Source: Helopsaltes ochotensis (lineage: Eukaryota > Chordata > Aves > Passeriformes > Locustellidae). Taken from it: a stretch of DNA of 64,000 nt. How positions within the stretch are numbered: the first letter of the stretch is position 1; each line of letters opens with the position of its first letter. Made by a program: the position numbers and the translations under genes. The DNA lies in the NCBI GenBank assembly GCA_013400155.1, contig VXBM01000016.1, forward strand, positions 1,376,457-1,440,456, in the 5' to 3' direction. The notes under the pieces are model-generated. The model did not search any database, was not told the DNA's origin, and saw nothing but the letters and a program-made list of their open reading frames with translations. This document shows positions 22,136 through 35,363 of this stretch, piece after piece.

Positions 22136-25100
22136 CTGAAAATGGCCATGCAGAGGATAAAATGTTTTAGCAGACTGTTAAGCTCTCCTGCTTGTTGCTC
22201 AACCAAAAACCAGGATCATTCATCCACTTACTGGTGGACGATTTAATTGCAATCTACTTCTAAAAGCACATAACCCGTCTGCCTAAGATGCATTCTGCCC
22301 TTCTTGGAGAGGCCTAAGAAGGCTCCTGCACCTTATTTCTGGTTTTTATCATATTACTATGGCTCATTTTAGCATAGTTGTCTGTGACCCCCAATCCAGG
22401 AGAGTTCTCACCCTCAGCTCACACGCAGTCTTGCTCCAGAGCAATTAAGAGGACCGCGGCAGAGTATGTGGAGCTGTAGTTTTCGTAGAAGCATCAATTC
22501 ACTTTCTGCACTGGTTCTCTTGGGGAAACAATGCAAAAGATGTTATTACATAGCATTTGTTTATTGACCTCCTCTAATTTCTGTGTTTATAAAATAATCT
22601 TGTTTATTAACAAGCAATCTTTAGCTGAGATGCACTGTGTTCCCTGAAACATTTTGTGCAGAATTCATGGATCAAAGCTGGAGAAACTGAATACCAGGGA
22701 ATTCATTTCAGAGGATATGATCTCATAATCTCACTATTTATCTCTGGAGATAGAGAGATTTTGGCTGGCAGCTGCAACCCTAGAGATAAGTGCATTTGAA
22801 GGAAATGGAACCTTTTAAAAAAAGATATATTTACTCTATTACATTTTTATGCTTGTGTCAAGTTTCAGGGTTTGGATTAAAGGCCAGGTTTGTTCTTTTT
22901 TTACTGTTTGTACCTGGCCCACTCTTATTCAGTGGAGTTAATGTGGAAGTAAAGAACAACCTAACTTTATGATCCTGCTCCAGTAAATCTCAGGAGGACT
23001 GGTAGAAATGCTTCCTAGGGTCTCTTTCCAAGCCTTCATGACTGTCTGCACCAAGAACTCTGTGCTGCAGTGGCAGTGCAGGGCTGGCAGAGCTGGCTTC
23101 ATTTCTCACAACAGGGGACTTGTACATCTGATTTTTTTTTTTCGGACCCAGTATGTGGCCCCTTCATTCTTTGTTAGCCATGGTGAATCACTGATCCTAC
23201 TGTGCTTCAGAAATGGAGAGAGGGAGAGCAACAGTGTCCTATGCCAGGTGGAAGTTTGTATTGTTTAAAAATGTCACCATGTAGAAAATAGTGGAAAAGT
23301 TGTGTAAGAGCAGCATGGAAGCAAGGGAGGGCTGTTCAGTAGATCTTTTTTCTCTCTATGGCATGGAAATAGAGAGCTGGCAGCAGTGTTCCAGTGGCTG
23401 GAAATCTCCAAGGTAATTTCCAAGATTTGCTGATAGCTTACATGGAAATTGGACAAATAATTTTACAGAACAGTACTTCCCAGCTAATTCCTCTTCTCTG
23501 TATGCTGTTTCCTCAGTAAATGGCTGTTCTATCGCCAAGATTTACTTATTTGGCTGCATCGTTGGTACAATCTTCCTTTACACATTATGTGCCTAAATTT
23601 CAGAGATTTCCAAAGGCGTCATGATTTCCCCTGACATTATCTAAACCAGCTGGAGTTCAGTATCTGAAAAAGGAGGCTTGCTATAGTCCTTGAAAGCAGC
23701 AAGCAAAAACTCAGCCTCCAGCATTTAAGTCCAGAGCCAAAGCTAGGTCACATCAGCTCTGGTGCAGTTAAGCACTTAGGTAGGTGAGTAGGCAATGTCA
23801 CTACTCTGATTCCGGGGGCTGCTCTCATGTTTCAAGTTAGACACGTCTATCTGTCCTGCTGAGCTGCACCCTGTGTCCCAGAAGCTCGGGTGGAATGAGC
23901 ACTTGGATGCCAATGGGCCAGGCCATCCCTTGTGGAGATCATCCTCTCATCTGGTGAGCTGGACCCCTCAGAGGAGCAGGAGTTCAACCTCAGTTCTGCT
24001 TTTTTCACCCTAGGTGAAGGGAGTGGACATAAACTCATGAGAAGGGAAATAATCTGGCCAGGAGATGCAGGGCATCTGCAGGAATTAAGACTGAAGATCT
24101 GAGGATAGTGAGGCCTTTAAGGAAGTGAGGCCCTTGTGAAAGGACCTGAAAGCCTTGGGCTGGGCTTGTAGGTACCAGTTTTGGGAGGAGACATTCAGGA
24201 GTAGTGTGAAAATGTGAGGTGCAGAGCATGATGCTTTAGAAACAGCGGTTCCTGGGGCCCACAATGGGTGGGAGTTACATAATGCTGCTGATACTGGTTT
24301 TCTTGCCAGGAAGGAGGAAAAGTCTTCAACCTGGCTGAAGACTGATGGGGTATTTTTTTTCTTTTTCTTGGACTTTGGTTCTGAAAGCTATAGAACATTA
24401 AGTCACCTCAGGTCATGACCCTGTGATGACAGAATCTGATATAAATGAGCCTATGACTAAGCTGAATAATCCCTTCCTTGAGGAAAACTTTTCTCTGTTC
24501 TGTGTAGTTATAGTAGATTTAGTCATCTTGCTCTGCACTTGCTGCTGTGTGAAGCAATCCCACCACCTAACATACCCAAAATTACAATAAGTGGGAACAA
24601 AAGTATTTGTATGATGTAGTCAGGAAACAGCATTAAAAAATATGAGCCACCTTGAAATGCTGATCCTCTGCTGAGGTGTTTTGCATGTTGCAAAATTAGA
24701 TTAGATTTTCAAAACTGGGAGAAGAAAGAGCAGCACTAGAAGAACACTTGCAAGAAGGGCTGTGCCAGACACTGAATGTGTTTCCATTCATGGGCACACC
24801 ATGAGTGAGAAGTGTTGCCTGAGATTAGAGGATGAGATTCAATAGGTGTTAATAAAGGAAAAAGAGATAATTAAGCCCCCTTTTTAATGAGTTTTTGCCT
24901 GCCACAGACTTCATCATGTGAACCTAGTACTTCTCACCTGCTGTAGCTGAAGTGCTGCAATTGTCCTTAGCACAGATTAATGTGTGAAGAACGAAGTGAG
25001 CCACCTCGTACCTCGGGGGAAGAGTGTTGGTGCCTCTGTCACAGGTTAGCCAAGATTGAATTCTGATAGCTGACACCACAGAGCTGTCTTCTCCTTTGCC

Positions 25101-25592
25101 TTCTGATTGCCCACCAGGTAACTGAAATGCTTGAAGGTTTTTGGTGATGTTCACTAATTTGTTGAACCCAAGAAGTCCTTTCCCCATCCTAGTTGTAGAA
25201 GATTGGAAGAGGCAGAGCTCTTGTGTGTGTTGCAAACACGATTTCTATTAGTGTCTCCTTTTATTTTCACTTTGGCAGCTGTGGGCCTTTGGGTTGTTCT
25301 GTAACTTATGTAATGGACTCAAGTATTAAAATCCTTTCTGAAAAAAAAAATCACCTAGAATGAAGTAGATTTTAGTAAAACTGCACAAGTTAGGTTTTGT
25401 AATGGCCTATTTCAGTGCCCATTGGAATCCATAGAAACGTTTCAACTCATTTTGGTGACTACTGATGAGATGTAGGCAGCTTCATTGAAAACCTGGAGGA
25501 GAATGGTGATGATGTTATATTAAGACTGTGAACAAAACCCATTTATTCTTGCTAGCATCAGTAAATGGAGAAAGAGAGTTTTGGTGTGTTGG
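22136..25592. other. Unique non-coding DNA, nothing recognised
   Basis: Several AT-rich stretches (for example 22,560-22,760) and ordinary mid-GC sequence. Open frames stay at or below about 100 codons and have no recognisable domain. Confidence 0.5.
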
Positions 25593-25611
25593 TTTTTTTT
25601 TTGGGGGGGGG
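25593..25611 (+). repeat. T10 run joined to G9 run
   Basis: Ten T (25,593-25,602) are directly followed by nine G (25,603-25,611). This is a likely length-polymorphic, hard-to-sequence tract. Confidence 0.85.
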
Positions 25612-27667
25612 TGCGGTGAGTCTTTTTTACAGTGAAAGAATATAAAGGTTAGGAAGAAAGAGGCCCTGGAGCAAAGAGAAATATGAGAATGAGTCAGAGC
25701 TTTCAGCAGGACCTGACTCTGGCTGGGGTTTTCATCTTTGTGCTCAAAATGAATACAGCGTACAGAACAACTAATGAAATCAAACTTACATGCAAAATAG
25801 CTGAAGTGGGTGAATTTGATACATAGGATGTCTTAATTTTTTGATCTGCAAAATAAAATGTGACAAACTTTTAAAGAAGCACAGTCATCCTTGTTTCAGT
25901 ACTAAATGCTCTGTGGGAGGTGGAGCACAGATTAAATTGAAGTCTGTGCATGTCAAGGGTCCATTTTTGAGTGTGACAGAGGTGATAATGAGGTTAAACT
26001 CCACGTGGAAAATGAGCGATTCAAGGGAGCTGAACTACAATGCTGCTTTCTGCACCATGTTCTGTGCCCTGCTCAAAGGTCAGCTGGAACAGCAGACCTA
26101 GGAGAAAAGCAGCAAGGGAAAGCCAGTTTCTCTTTGCCCTGATACAAAGAAAGTAAACTTTGCCCTCTTCATCTCAGTTTTTCCACAGTGGCACTGCTTT
26201 GGCAAGGAAGCTACAGGAAGATAGAAATCTGGCGTTTTGGGTGTTTTTGTAAACGTAAAATTTTATTGATGGTTTTTGCTGATGTGGACTCCATGTGCAG
26301 TGAGCTCCACATCTTTGCTAAGCCACAGTGAAGTCAGGAAGCTCTATACTAATGTGGAGGTATCCTATGCAGAGATCTGTCACTATAGGGTTTTAAACAC
26401 TGCATAGCATAAAGATTATTTGCTGAACAACAAGCAGTTTTGTGTTTCAACAATATGACAAAGACTTGAAAAAAAAATTCTCCCAACTTTAATTGAGAGG
26501 TAAGAGGTAATTGCTAAGCAGAAAAAAATGGAATTACTGCTTTCCTTGTGTGTTACTTTCTTAGTTGGCTCATCTCCAAAATCTGCTGATACAAAGATAA
26601 ATCTGGGTTTTTTGAGAAAGTCATAAGTAAATCCAAATCATCTACTTGGCCATGCACTCCCACTCCACTCAAATTCCTTTCTGAAGTGATGAATATACAA
26701 GGAACTTGAATAGAGTGCGGAGGAATAAATGCTGCAATAATTTAAAAGGGGGAGGAAAACCCACGAGGCATGCTGAGCCGCTATTTTCCAACTTATGGGT
26801 TAGCTGTTTTATTTTTTTCCTGAAGCTGTTGGATTGGTTTCCTCTGTCATTCCTTTCTCTGCCTGCTGGAGGATGAAATGAGCCCTGGTGAAAAGGGAAG
26901 TCTGTGGCTTTAAATCTTATTCTGTGGATTGAAGTGGATCTTCATTTATGCTTAGACTTTGTGCCAACCATCTCCCAAGAGAATTTCATTCATTAAAAAA
27001 AATACAGCATTGTTTCTCTTTTTTATGCATATTGGGTAATGTTCAGTCCCAACTACTGTTTAGCTCGATGAAGAAAAGTTTTGTTCTTCATTAACACCCA
27101 CAACTTAATCAGTGTTTGTGGATATATCATCTTTTATTTCCTCTTTAGCTCTATTTTAGCCCATTCATATTAGATGAATGATTTTGCCATTTCCCTTCTT
27201 CAGTTCTTGTTTCTCCACCAGGCACTGTGATGTATGCATGTAACAGAGCAGGATGGAGTTGCCAGGCACAGTCTCATGGGAAAAAAAATCCAATCCCTTG
27301 CCTTTCTGTTAACCAGAGTGATGTTTTTCAGACATATCCCTAAGTATTTTTTCTAAATTTCTCCTTCTGACAGGGACAGAAAGTTCCAGGTAGGTGTGGC
27401 CTGTCTGCCATCAATGGGACAAGGCCAGCCTGCTCAACAGTATTCAATCCCAAGCCAATTCTCATATACCGTTCCACTTTCTTCCTAATTGTCTAGTCCA
27501 GAAAATATTTCCTAGCAGCTAAAGGTCAAAAAGTGGAATGTAGTTTATAGCCAAGACCAAAACTGAGATAAACCAATGGGTCTTTTGTGCAGGAAATGTG
27601 AAATGCTGCGTGGTTCCTTCCCTAGCTAATTATCCCTGTGACCAATTATGTTGTGTGATCCCTTGTA
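25612..27667. other. Unique non-coding DNA, nothing recognised
   Basis: AT-rich. The longest frame is about 86 codons (25,841-26,101) with no recognised similarity. No repeat family seen. Confidence 0.5.
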
Positions 27668-27702
27668 AGTGATATATATATACATATATATATATATTTA
27701 TG
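27668..27702. repeat. Interrupted (AT)n microsatellite
   Basis: A run of alternating TA about 30 bp long with one C interruption (TATATATATACATATATAT-type). Self-complementary and likely length-variable. Confidence 0.85.
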
Positions 27703-30700
27703 TAAATGTAGGGCTCCAACAGTGGTGCTGAGCTGATAATCACAGAAACCAAAGAACTCAGCTTATCCAAAAAACCTAGCACATGGCAAAAAGCAGAAGT
27801 GAATGCTTCCCCACCTTGGACCCCTCCTGGTAGGGGAGACCATAGCTGCCTCCCTATTCCCAGTGGGCACTTTGCCTGCAGTAATAGAGTATTGACTCAC
27901 TGCCACTTGAAATACCTCCATGCTGATGTTGCCCAGAACCCAAAGTGTATTACCTCTGCATTAATTGAAATGTAGCTTTCAGCAGCCCTTATAAACGTGC
28001 TCAGTTGCAGTGTGAAAGCATTTGTTTCCAGCAGAGATCCTGATAACTAGTGAGATTCAGGAGCGCTGACTGACCTTTGATCATCGGCTTTCAGCTTGGC
28101 TTGATGCCGTGCTGGGAGGAGGAAGGGAAAGTTCTTCCTTATAAAAGCCAACTTCATGTCAGTGTCTCCTGTTAACATTTAGTTTGTTTAGCTAAAAACA
28201 CAGAGCTTTGAAACTCCCTTTGTCCTCAATTGCCTGTCTCCTTTTCCTAGTGATACTCATAGCTTGGAAGTTATGTCTTCATTTTTAATCCATATGTGAC
28301 TTAAATTTTGATGAATATTGCAGCTGCTGCTTTTCCAAGTTTGCCTGTCTCCTAGCTTTCCCCTCATTTTGCCTCAAAAACTGCCGTGATATTTTCCTCA
28401 AGGCTGCCAAAGTCAACTTTACCTCCTCCTTGGAACCTCCTTAGCCCCACTGTTTAGGAATGAAACCTTGTTGGATGCTGCAAGGGCAGCCCTGGCTGTG
28501 CTCCCCCAAGGGCTGGCACGGTAAGAGGCAGCAACTCTGCAGGCTGCTGCATGCTTTTGCAGTCCTTGGACTTCTGAGAGAACCAGGGCTCTCATGCCTG
28601 CAGCTCTTTCAGGATTCATTCCCGTTCATCCTCCCCTGGTGCTTTTTCTGATCGTTCTTCACAGCAGGAGGGTCAACTGACACCTGTTCAAATCTAGGTT
28701 TTAGATTGCTGTCTGCTATATGACCTGGTTCCTCCTCTGACTTTGGAGCAATTTGTGCAATCTGAGCTCGACTCCATGCATTTCTCTGAAATCACTCTGA
28801 TTTATCCTGATTACACAAAACCCCCGTAGCTCATGTCACTGGTAATGTAGTTCAGTACTAGTGGAACAATAGCAGATAAGTATGTTTGGCTTCCAAACAA
28901 ACCACACTCAAAACCAATACAAAAATGAAAAATTACTAACATCCACTAAGGCCAACTTTAAAAATGAAATGAAGAAAGGGGAGCAGAAGAGGTCACAATA
29001 TTTAAAATAAATGCCAATTGAATACACAAAATTAATGCATCCCAAAATCTGCAATGGCAGCTGCTCACTTTTAACTTTCATGGTGCACTGCACTACTACA
29101 TTGCAGGTAGATAACCACAACCTCAGGTCAATGGCCCATTCAGGAGTGTGCTAATTTTATACTAAGCCATTGTTAACAGGCAAGATTTAATGGAAGTGAC
29201 TTCTGTTGGTATGTCATCTCCTAAACAAATCTTAAAGCATTCTGATTTGCCTGGTCAGAGGATCAGTTCAGTGTTTCTGGCAGTTTTCTTGTTAGAAAAA
29301 TCTCATCTTTAAATACTAAGAGGGATGCTGGATGTTGTTTCTGTTGTTGCTCTCCTCCTCTGCTTTAGTTTCGTGTTTTCAGGTATTTGACAAGGTCCGT
29401 ACCAGTAGATGTGCAGAAATGGGGGAAGGAGTGACTGAGTTAGCCTGGGATGAGTTTAGAAATGTAATCCTTTTCCATTTTTGCAAATATTTTTACTATC
29501 AACTTTAATGGTATATGTTGAATTTGCTTTGTTGCAACACATCAAAAGGCACTTTGCGTTTTTCCCAAGCCAGGGATTCTTTGGAAACCTGTGTCTTCAA
29601 TTAATTAATTTTTATATCCCACTGATATATAGTTTCCTAAAGAGGGACACATTTTGATCTGGCATGAACTGATACAATTCTACAGACTTTACCACTGCTG
29701 CTTAATTTTTAGTCGCATATCTAAGGGATATTTTGCATTATACTTACAGGAAGAGTCTTGCAAAGATCACCTACCTGGGAATCTACTGCCTTTGTGGCTC
29801 CTCCCTTGGGTTGTGGATCTGCTGAATGTGCATCAGGAAACATCAGGGCAAGCACCTTGACCACATGCCTGTTATTTCTGAGGACTTATGTGCCATAGCA
29901 ATAGCAACCAAACTGTGAGGCCAGACAGCCTCACTCTCAGAAAAAGAAAATCCGAGGACATTCAAATTCTGGATTTAGAATCATGTAATAGCTCAGTGAG
30001 CCTATCAGAATCTGGCATATTGCATATTTGTGTTTTCTGGTGACTTCACATTTAAACTGTGGGCTCACACCAGCTTTGCTCAGTACCCACCAGATTCCTT
30101 CGTTGGGCTGAAACCCAGCCATGTGCCATCCTTGCCCAAATCACCTGGATTTTAATGGCATAAGATATGGTGAGGCTCTGGGCTAAGAACCACTGCTCTT
30201 TCAGTTGGCAAGAACATTGTGAAGGTCTGCAGCAAGAGAGCATTTAACAAGCCTCTGCTGAAATGAACACCAACAGATTGTAAATTGCGAAGTGCAGTGT
30301 AATTGAATCTGATCTCTGGCTTTTACAGACTGTAGTAATTGGAAAACGCCTTTCTTTTAAATATATGCCATTCCAAGGATGGCTCCTTCTTGAAACTGTG
30401 ATCTGATCATTTTTAAAAGTGTAATGATGTGAAAGAAATAGTAGTATGGAGTCCCGTTGGTACTGGTGGAGAACGGTGAAGTAGGGACTTTGGGAGCTTC
30501 CTGCTGTGTCACCGGTATTAGAAACTAAGTCCTACACTGTAATTAACAGCTTAGCAAATATGAACTGGGTCCTTGAATAGCCACGGCCTGCAGCCCAAAT
30601 ATCAGTGCCCTGTTTGGGTCCAAGCAGGTGACCTACAGCAGGGCAGGGTGGAAGCAGTCCCAGCCGGCCCTTGGCAGCGGGAGGCAGAGCACCCCTCCAG

Positions 30701-31338
30701 CCAGCTCCGGCTCTCCTGGGTACACTCTGCACAACTCCTTAATCCCAGCCTCTGGCTGCACGCTGCCCTGCACAGTGCCTCTCTGTAATGCAGGAGGGGT
30801 CTAAAATCTGTCCTCAGACATGAAAATACAATCATTCCCCTAACTTTTTGTTCGTTTATGTCTACAAGATTTAATGATAAGGTTGGAACTTAACAAAACA
30901 GAGTAAAACAGATGAAGTCTAGGTCTGACCCTTGTATTTTGTAGTATTGTAGACTCGCTGTTGAAAGTGCACACTCCTTCTCCTTGTATGCCCCTTTTCT
31001 GTCTGTAAATAATATCCTTTATTTTGTAACAGATATTTCAGTTGCCTAGGTATTGATTAAAGATTTCACAGAAAGCCACAAACAGATTTGAGGCCTGGAA
31101 TCTTTAGTAGAGAGTCTCACTGGAGAGTTCGTTTAGCTTTATCAGGAAGAAGATTAAAAGCTGACTTGCTCCGTATAAAGTACCCTCGTGGTACAATGGA
31201 ACTACCAAAAACTGATTGAAAGGTTCAAGGGAATGTGTGGAGACTGGTGAAGTATGTCTCAGACATCTGGAACCTGAGGGTAAGTAAGCTCAAATCAGAA
31301 ATTTGACTTAATTTTGAAATTATTTATTTTTATTACTT
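27703..31338. other. Unique non-coding DNA; one NR/TCF-like composite motif
   Basis: No gene recognised. At 28,071-28,083 TGACCTTTGATCA joins a nuclear-receptor half-site (TGACCT) to a TCF/LEF-type CTTTGAT. A GC-richer patch lies at about 30,590-30,790, where open frames overlap on both strands, as expected for GC-rich DNA. Confidence 0.45.
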
Positions 31339-31352
31339 AAAAAAAAAAAAAA
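31339..31352 (+). repeat. A14 homopolymer
   Basis: Fourteen A. There is no evidence of a retrocopy upstream. Confidence 0.8.
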
Positions 31353-34300
31353 GCCTCCTTAGGAGATCATATATTCTTTTAAAGACAAGAATTAATATCT
31401 CTTCAGAAGATGTGTTTTAGCCAGATATTTCTATTTCCTTAAATAGATGGTTATTTGGTTCTTTATGGGATTACTGAATTGAAATTAAATGCATTGGAGA
31501 TTAGAAAGGGTGATTTAACTCTCTCGCATTATAACAGACCAATTTCTCACCTGCATGTGCCAGGTAAGTGAATAGTCAAAACTTGCTTTAGGTCTAAGTC
31601 AGCTGCCATGAATTCTAGAAAATTTGGGGTAAGATTGAGGGTAACAACTTCTGTGAACCTTTCTCCACATCTACCTACTTTTTCCAATGGGGGAAGAAAC
31701 ACTCACAGTGCTCTTACAGGGTGCTGCAGGTAGATGTTGGTTATCACCTTCACCTTGTCCTTAAAACAGTAACAACTTAGAAGTTGTTTTGTTGTCCTGG
31801 TTGTTGATGAGGCCATACCACCACTTCTGTTGTTGTGCATAGTGAGTAAAAGGAAATATCCTCATTATGAGGTGCTTTGGAGGGTCACCATGGAAGAGGC
31901 TGACCAGCACCTACTTGTTCTAAAGGCAGTGAGCCTCTTTTGTAGTTTCCAGGTAGCTCAAAGCTGCCATCCACCTGCTCTGTCTTCCAGTCAGGATGAT
32001 CATGTTCTCAACTTTCCATTTCATGGTCTGGGAAGTGCATGAGAATTTGGACTGTGAAGACAATTATTGCCTGCAACTGCACACTGCCAAGATACAGTTA
32101 AAAAGCCGGGTTTCAGTTTCACATTTTGCTCCATGTTTTTCCTTCACAAAATCCATCTGCTGGTATCTTCTTACTTAAAAAACATATTTTGCCTGCAAGT
32201 CCCCAGATAGCCAATGCTTCCCTAACTCCCACCTTTTTAAGGAAATACAGCTTGAGTAGCCGTTTGTGCTGAGTGGTGGTGTTTGAAAAAGTGGGAATGT
32301 GTTACTGCAGTCATAGGGAAGGAAATGGGACTGGGTATTGCCCATTGCTTCCATTATCTCAGTTGGAGTGAGATGGAGGTGTGCAAACCTCTAGCAGTTG
32401 AGTGGTTCTAGTGAGACACCTGAAATTAGAAACCACTTTTAATAAACACTGTATAAATAACATTAGTATGAAGGATTAAAGGAAGAGCACTGAAGGAATT
32501 TAAGGGCAAGGGGTTGATGGGTTGTCCTCACAACACTCCTTCAGACCTGTGACCAAATCCCACCATTTACCCTGCAGTAATACTTACTCTGCTGTGCCAA
32601 GGCAGTTGTCTGTTTTGGAAGAGGTAACAGTTTCACATATGTACCATATTTTAAGAATGAGTGACTGGCTCCAAGGAATCAGAGTTTTAGTTACATCTAG
32701 GTAATTCTGCTAGCTAATAAATATAGTTAGCACTAACTTCTTTATGGATATTCAGAAGCATCTGCACACGCAGTCTGAAGGCTTCTCCCTGCTTTTAACT
32801 ATTTTTTTTTTTCAGTGCTTATGTCAGTGTTGGGATTCTCTGTTCTCTCAGAAAGGTAGAAGTAGCATTTGTTCTTCTTTCTAGGACACAACATTCTGCC
32901 TGCATATTTCTACCTCTGAATTTGCAGCTAGGCTTCACCCAGAAGGTACTGACATAAATTATTTAATTTTATGTTTTGAAGGTTCCCTGTGATCGTATAA
33001 AACACATTCCATTTGAAAGTGGTTTTTGTAATCAAATTTGCTTTTAGCTTTTAAGGCATAAAGCTCTCTTGAATGCGCTTGGATAGAGCATACCCTTTCA
33101 AGTAACTTTTGTTAAGAAATTTAAACCAGATCTGTTTAACAAATGTTCAGTGAACATGGTCTCTGCTGCTTCTGTGGTAGTGCAGTGTTGCGATATTCTA
33201 TGGAAAGACACACTGCAAGCAGTTTGGACCTGAGAGTGGTTAGCAATCTGTGGAACACAAGTCAGGGGCTCTGCTGTGAATTCCTCTACAAAGCTGTTAT
33301 GTGATCCTGAGGAAGTCGCAGTGCCTGTTCATTCCTGCCTCTTCCCCATGTCTCATCTGCTGACAGTACTCTACTTAACATGTTTCCTTTGGGAGGTAGT
33401 CAATACAGCATTTTAGGGTCCAAAACTGTAATTTTTTGAATTCATTTTATACTCTTACTGCACCAGTTGGATTAGACAAGACATATAAAGAAGAGTTTGG
33501 TCTTCACCTGTTGGTGAGTCATACATTCTGAACCAGACTTACAAAGGAATTGTCTCGTGCGTAAACAAGCCATAGGCAATTATAACCTTGTGACCATGTT
33601 TATTCAGCAATGTGTTTTTGAAAATTCAGCTGTCTGCAGGTGTTGTGTTAAATATGTCTTGCCCTAAATTATCAGGCACATTCAAGTGGACAACTACAAA
33701 TTCCCACGAGAATATATAATATTACATCTTAAAAAAATCCCTACCGTAAAATTCCTACATTTGATACTGATACCATAGGCTAAAGGACTTTTTAGTTGGT
33801 CACTGACCAATTCTGCTCAGAAAATTATTTTCAAAGTACTGCTTATCTATACCTTCTGTTTGTGTGCATGATAGGAGGTAATGGTTTCATTTTGACTAAC
33901 TATACTGTCCATCTTGTGCTGCAAAGCAGCAGTTGTGTTGATAAATTTCCTCAGAAAAAATTCCCCTATGTGCAACTTCAAAAATCACATTGAATGATTT
34001 TAGAAGTGCAAAAGTTTGCTTTTCCTCAAGTTTAATCTCAGAAATCATCTAACTGCTTAGACCTTCCCCAAATCAATCTTTCCCTGATAATGTATAAAGA
34101 TTCTGCTCAGTATCTATGTAATGTATATGTGTGTGTGAATATTTACTTACTTAAATTGTTCATGGGAAACCTTATCTTCCTTGTGTAATGTGACATGAAA
34201 TATGGTCACCAACACGTGCCGGTAGGCTGCGCAGTGGGGGCAAGGCATTGATAGCTTCCCTAGCTTTCTCTGAAATTAGGTGATATGCACCGTATTAGTC

Positions 34301-35339
34301 CATATCTGCCCGATCTGCCACAGAGAACACAAAGAAATTCATCTACAAAATGTATTTTACAGAGATTTCCATGGGGAAGGAAATGTCTAAATACCTTAGG
34401 AGCTCTGGAATCAAACATATGGCAATTCTGAGATTTTTCAAATAGTGCTGTATTTGCTTCCTTTTGAAAGTGTAGCTGGATGATGGCTGTGCCTGTCTTT
34501 CACACGAGCAGCTATTCTGTTGAGCGCTGCTGATCACTGGGGTGTGATCCAATAGCAGCTCTCCCACTTGGCTCTGCTGTGCCATGCTGCAGCCCCTGAT
34601 GGACTCTTCTGGCTGTGATATCTTCCGTCTTCCGATCAATGCCGTCCCACTAAGCAGAGAGAAATACAATATTCATAGGAAGGAAGAGAGAAGCAAGGAG
34701 CTATGTCTCTCTTTCTCAATGATGCCAGCATGCAATCAGGAATGCAGATACCAGGATTTTGATCCCCACTCTCTTTTTCTGTATGCTATACATGACCCAG
34801 CATCTAACAGAGAAAAAGGAATTCTCTTTTCTGATATCAGAGCCTATATTTAGAAATTAGCATCAAGTCCTGTTTCTGTGCCAGGCAGCTCCTGGCTAGC
34901 TGAAGAAGCTATCTTGCTACTCCCACCTGTGGATCTTCTGTTATGAAACTAGGTACAGGTTTCTTTAAGTTTAAATTTCTGTTTAAATGAAAAAACCAAT
35001 CTTCTGGGTCTCCTAGAGAGACTTTGACAGCTCAAACGTCATTTTCCATGTAGGATTTAGCCAAGACATATAATCTACTGTCTGCAAAGTAGTGAAAGCC
35101 TTGGGGCCTTAAAATGACCATAAAGTAGTATCTACAAACCTCAATTTTTGTCTCAGATAAACATCTGTGGGTGCTGCAGCCCCTATCATTTAGCAGCACG
35201 GTGAAGCACTGTATCAGAAATTTTGCTGTTGCATCACCTCAACTGAGCCGCAATTGCAGATTGAACAAGAAAGAAAGCAAAGCTTTCTCTACATGTTTTG
35301 CAGCTCATAGATTATAAGCTTTGCAAGGATAAAATAAAT
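31353..35339. other. Unique non-coding DNA, nothing recognised
   Basis: A strong pyrimidine tract ending in CAG at about 32,803-32,816 could be a 3' splice site. The next GT-donor-like site is about 40 nt downstream (AAAG/GTAGAA), giving at most a tiny unsupported exon. Otherwise nothing. Confidence 0.45.
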
Positions 35340-35363
35340 GGGGGGGTGGCAGTGGGGAGGGGG
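35340..35363 (+). repeat. G-rich tract, potential G-quadruplex
   Basis: G runs of 7 (35,340-35,346), 4 (35,354-35,357) and 5 (35,359-35,363) with short loops. The long run can supply two G-triplets, so four are available within 24 bp. Confidence 0.6.

Noticed and set aside
32803..32856. Strong polypyrimidine-CAG acceptor followed by a GT donor-like site
   Set aside because: The implied exon is about 40 nt with no reading-frame or neighbouring-exon support; such pairs arise by chance.
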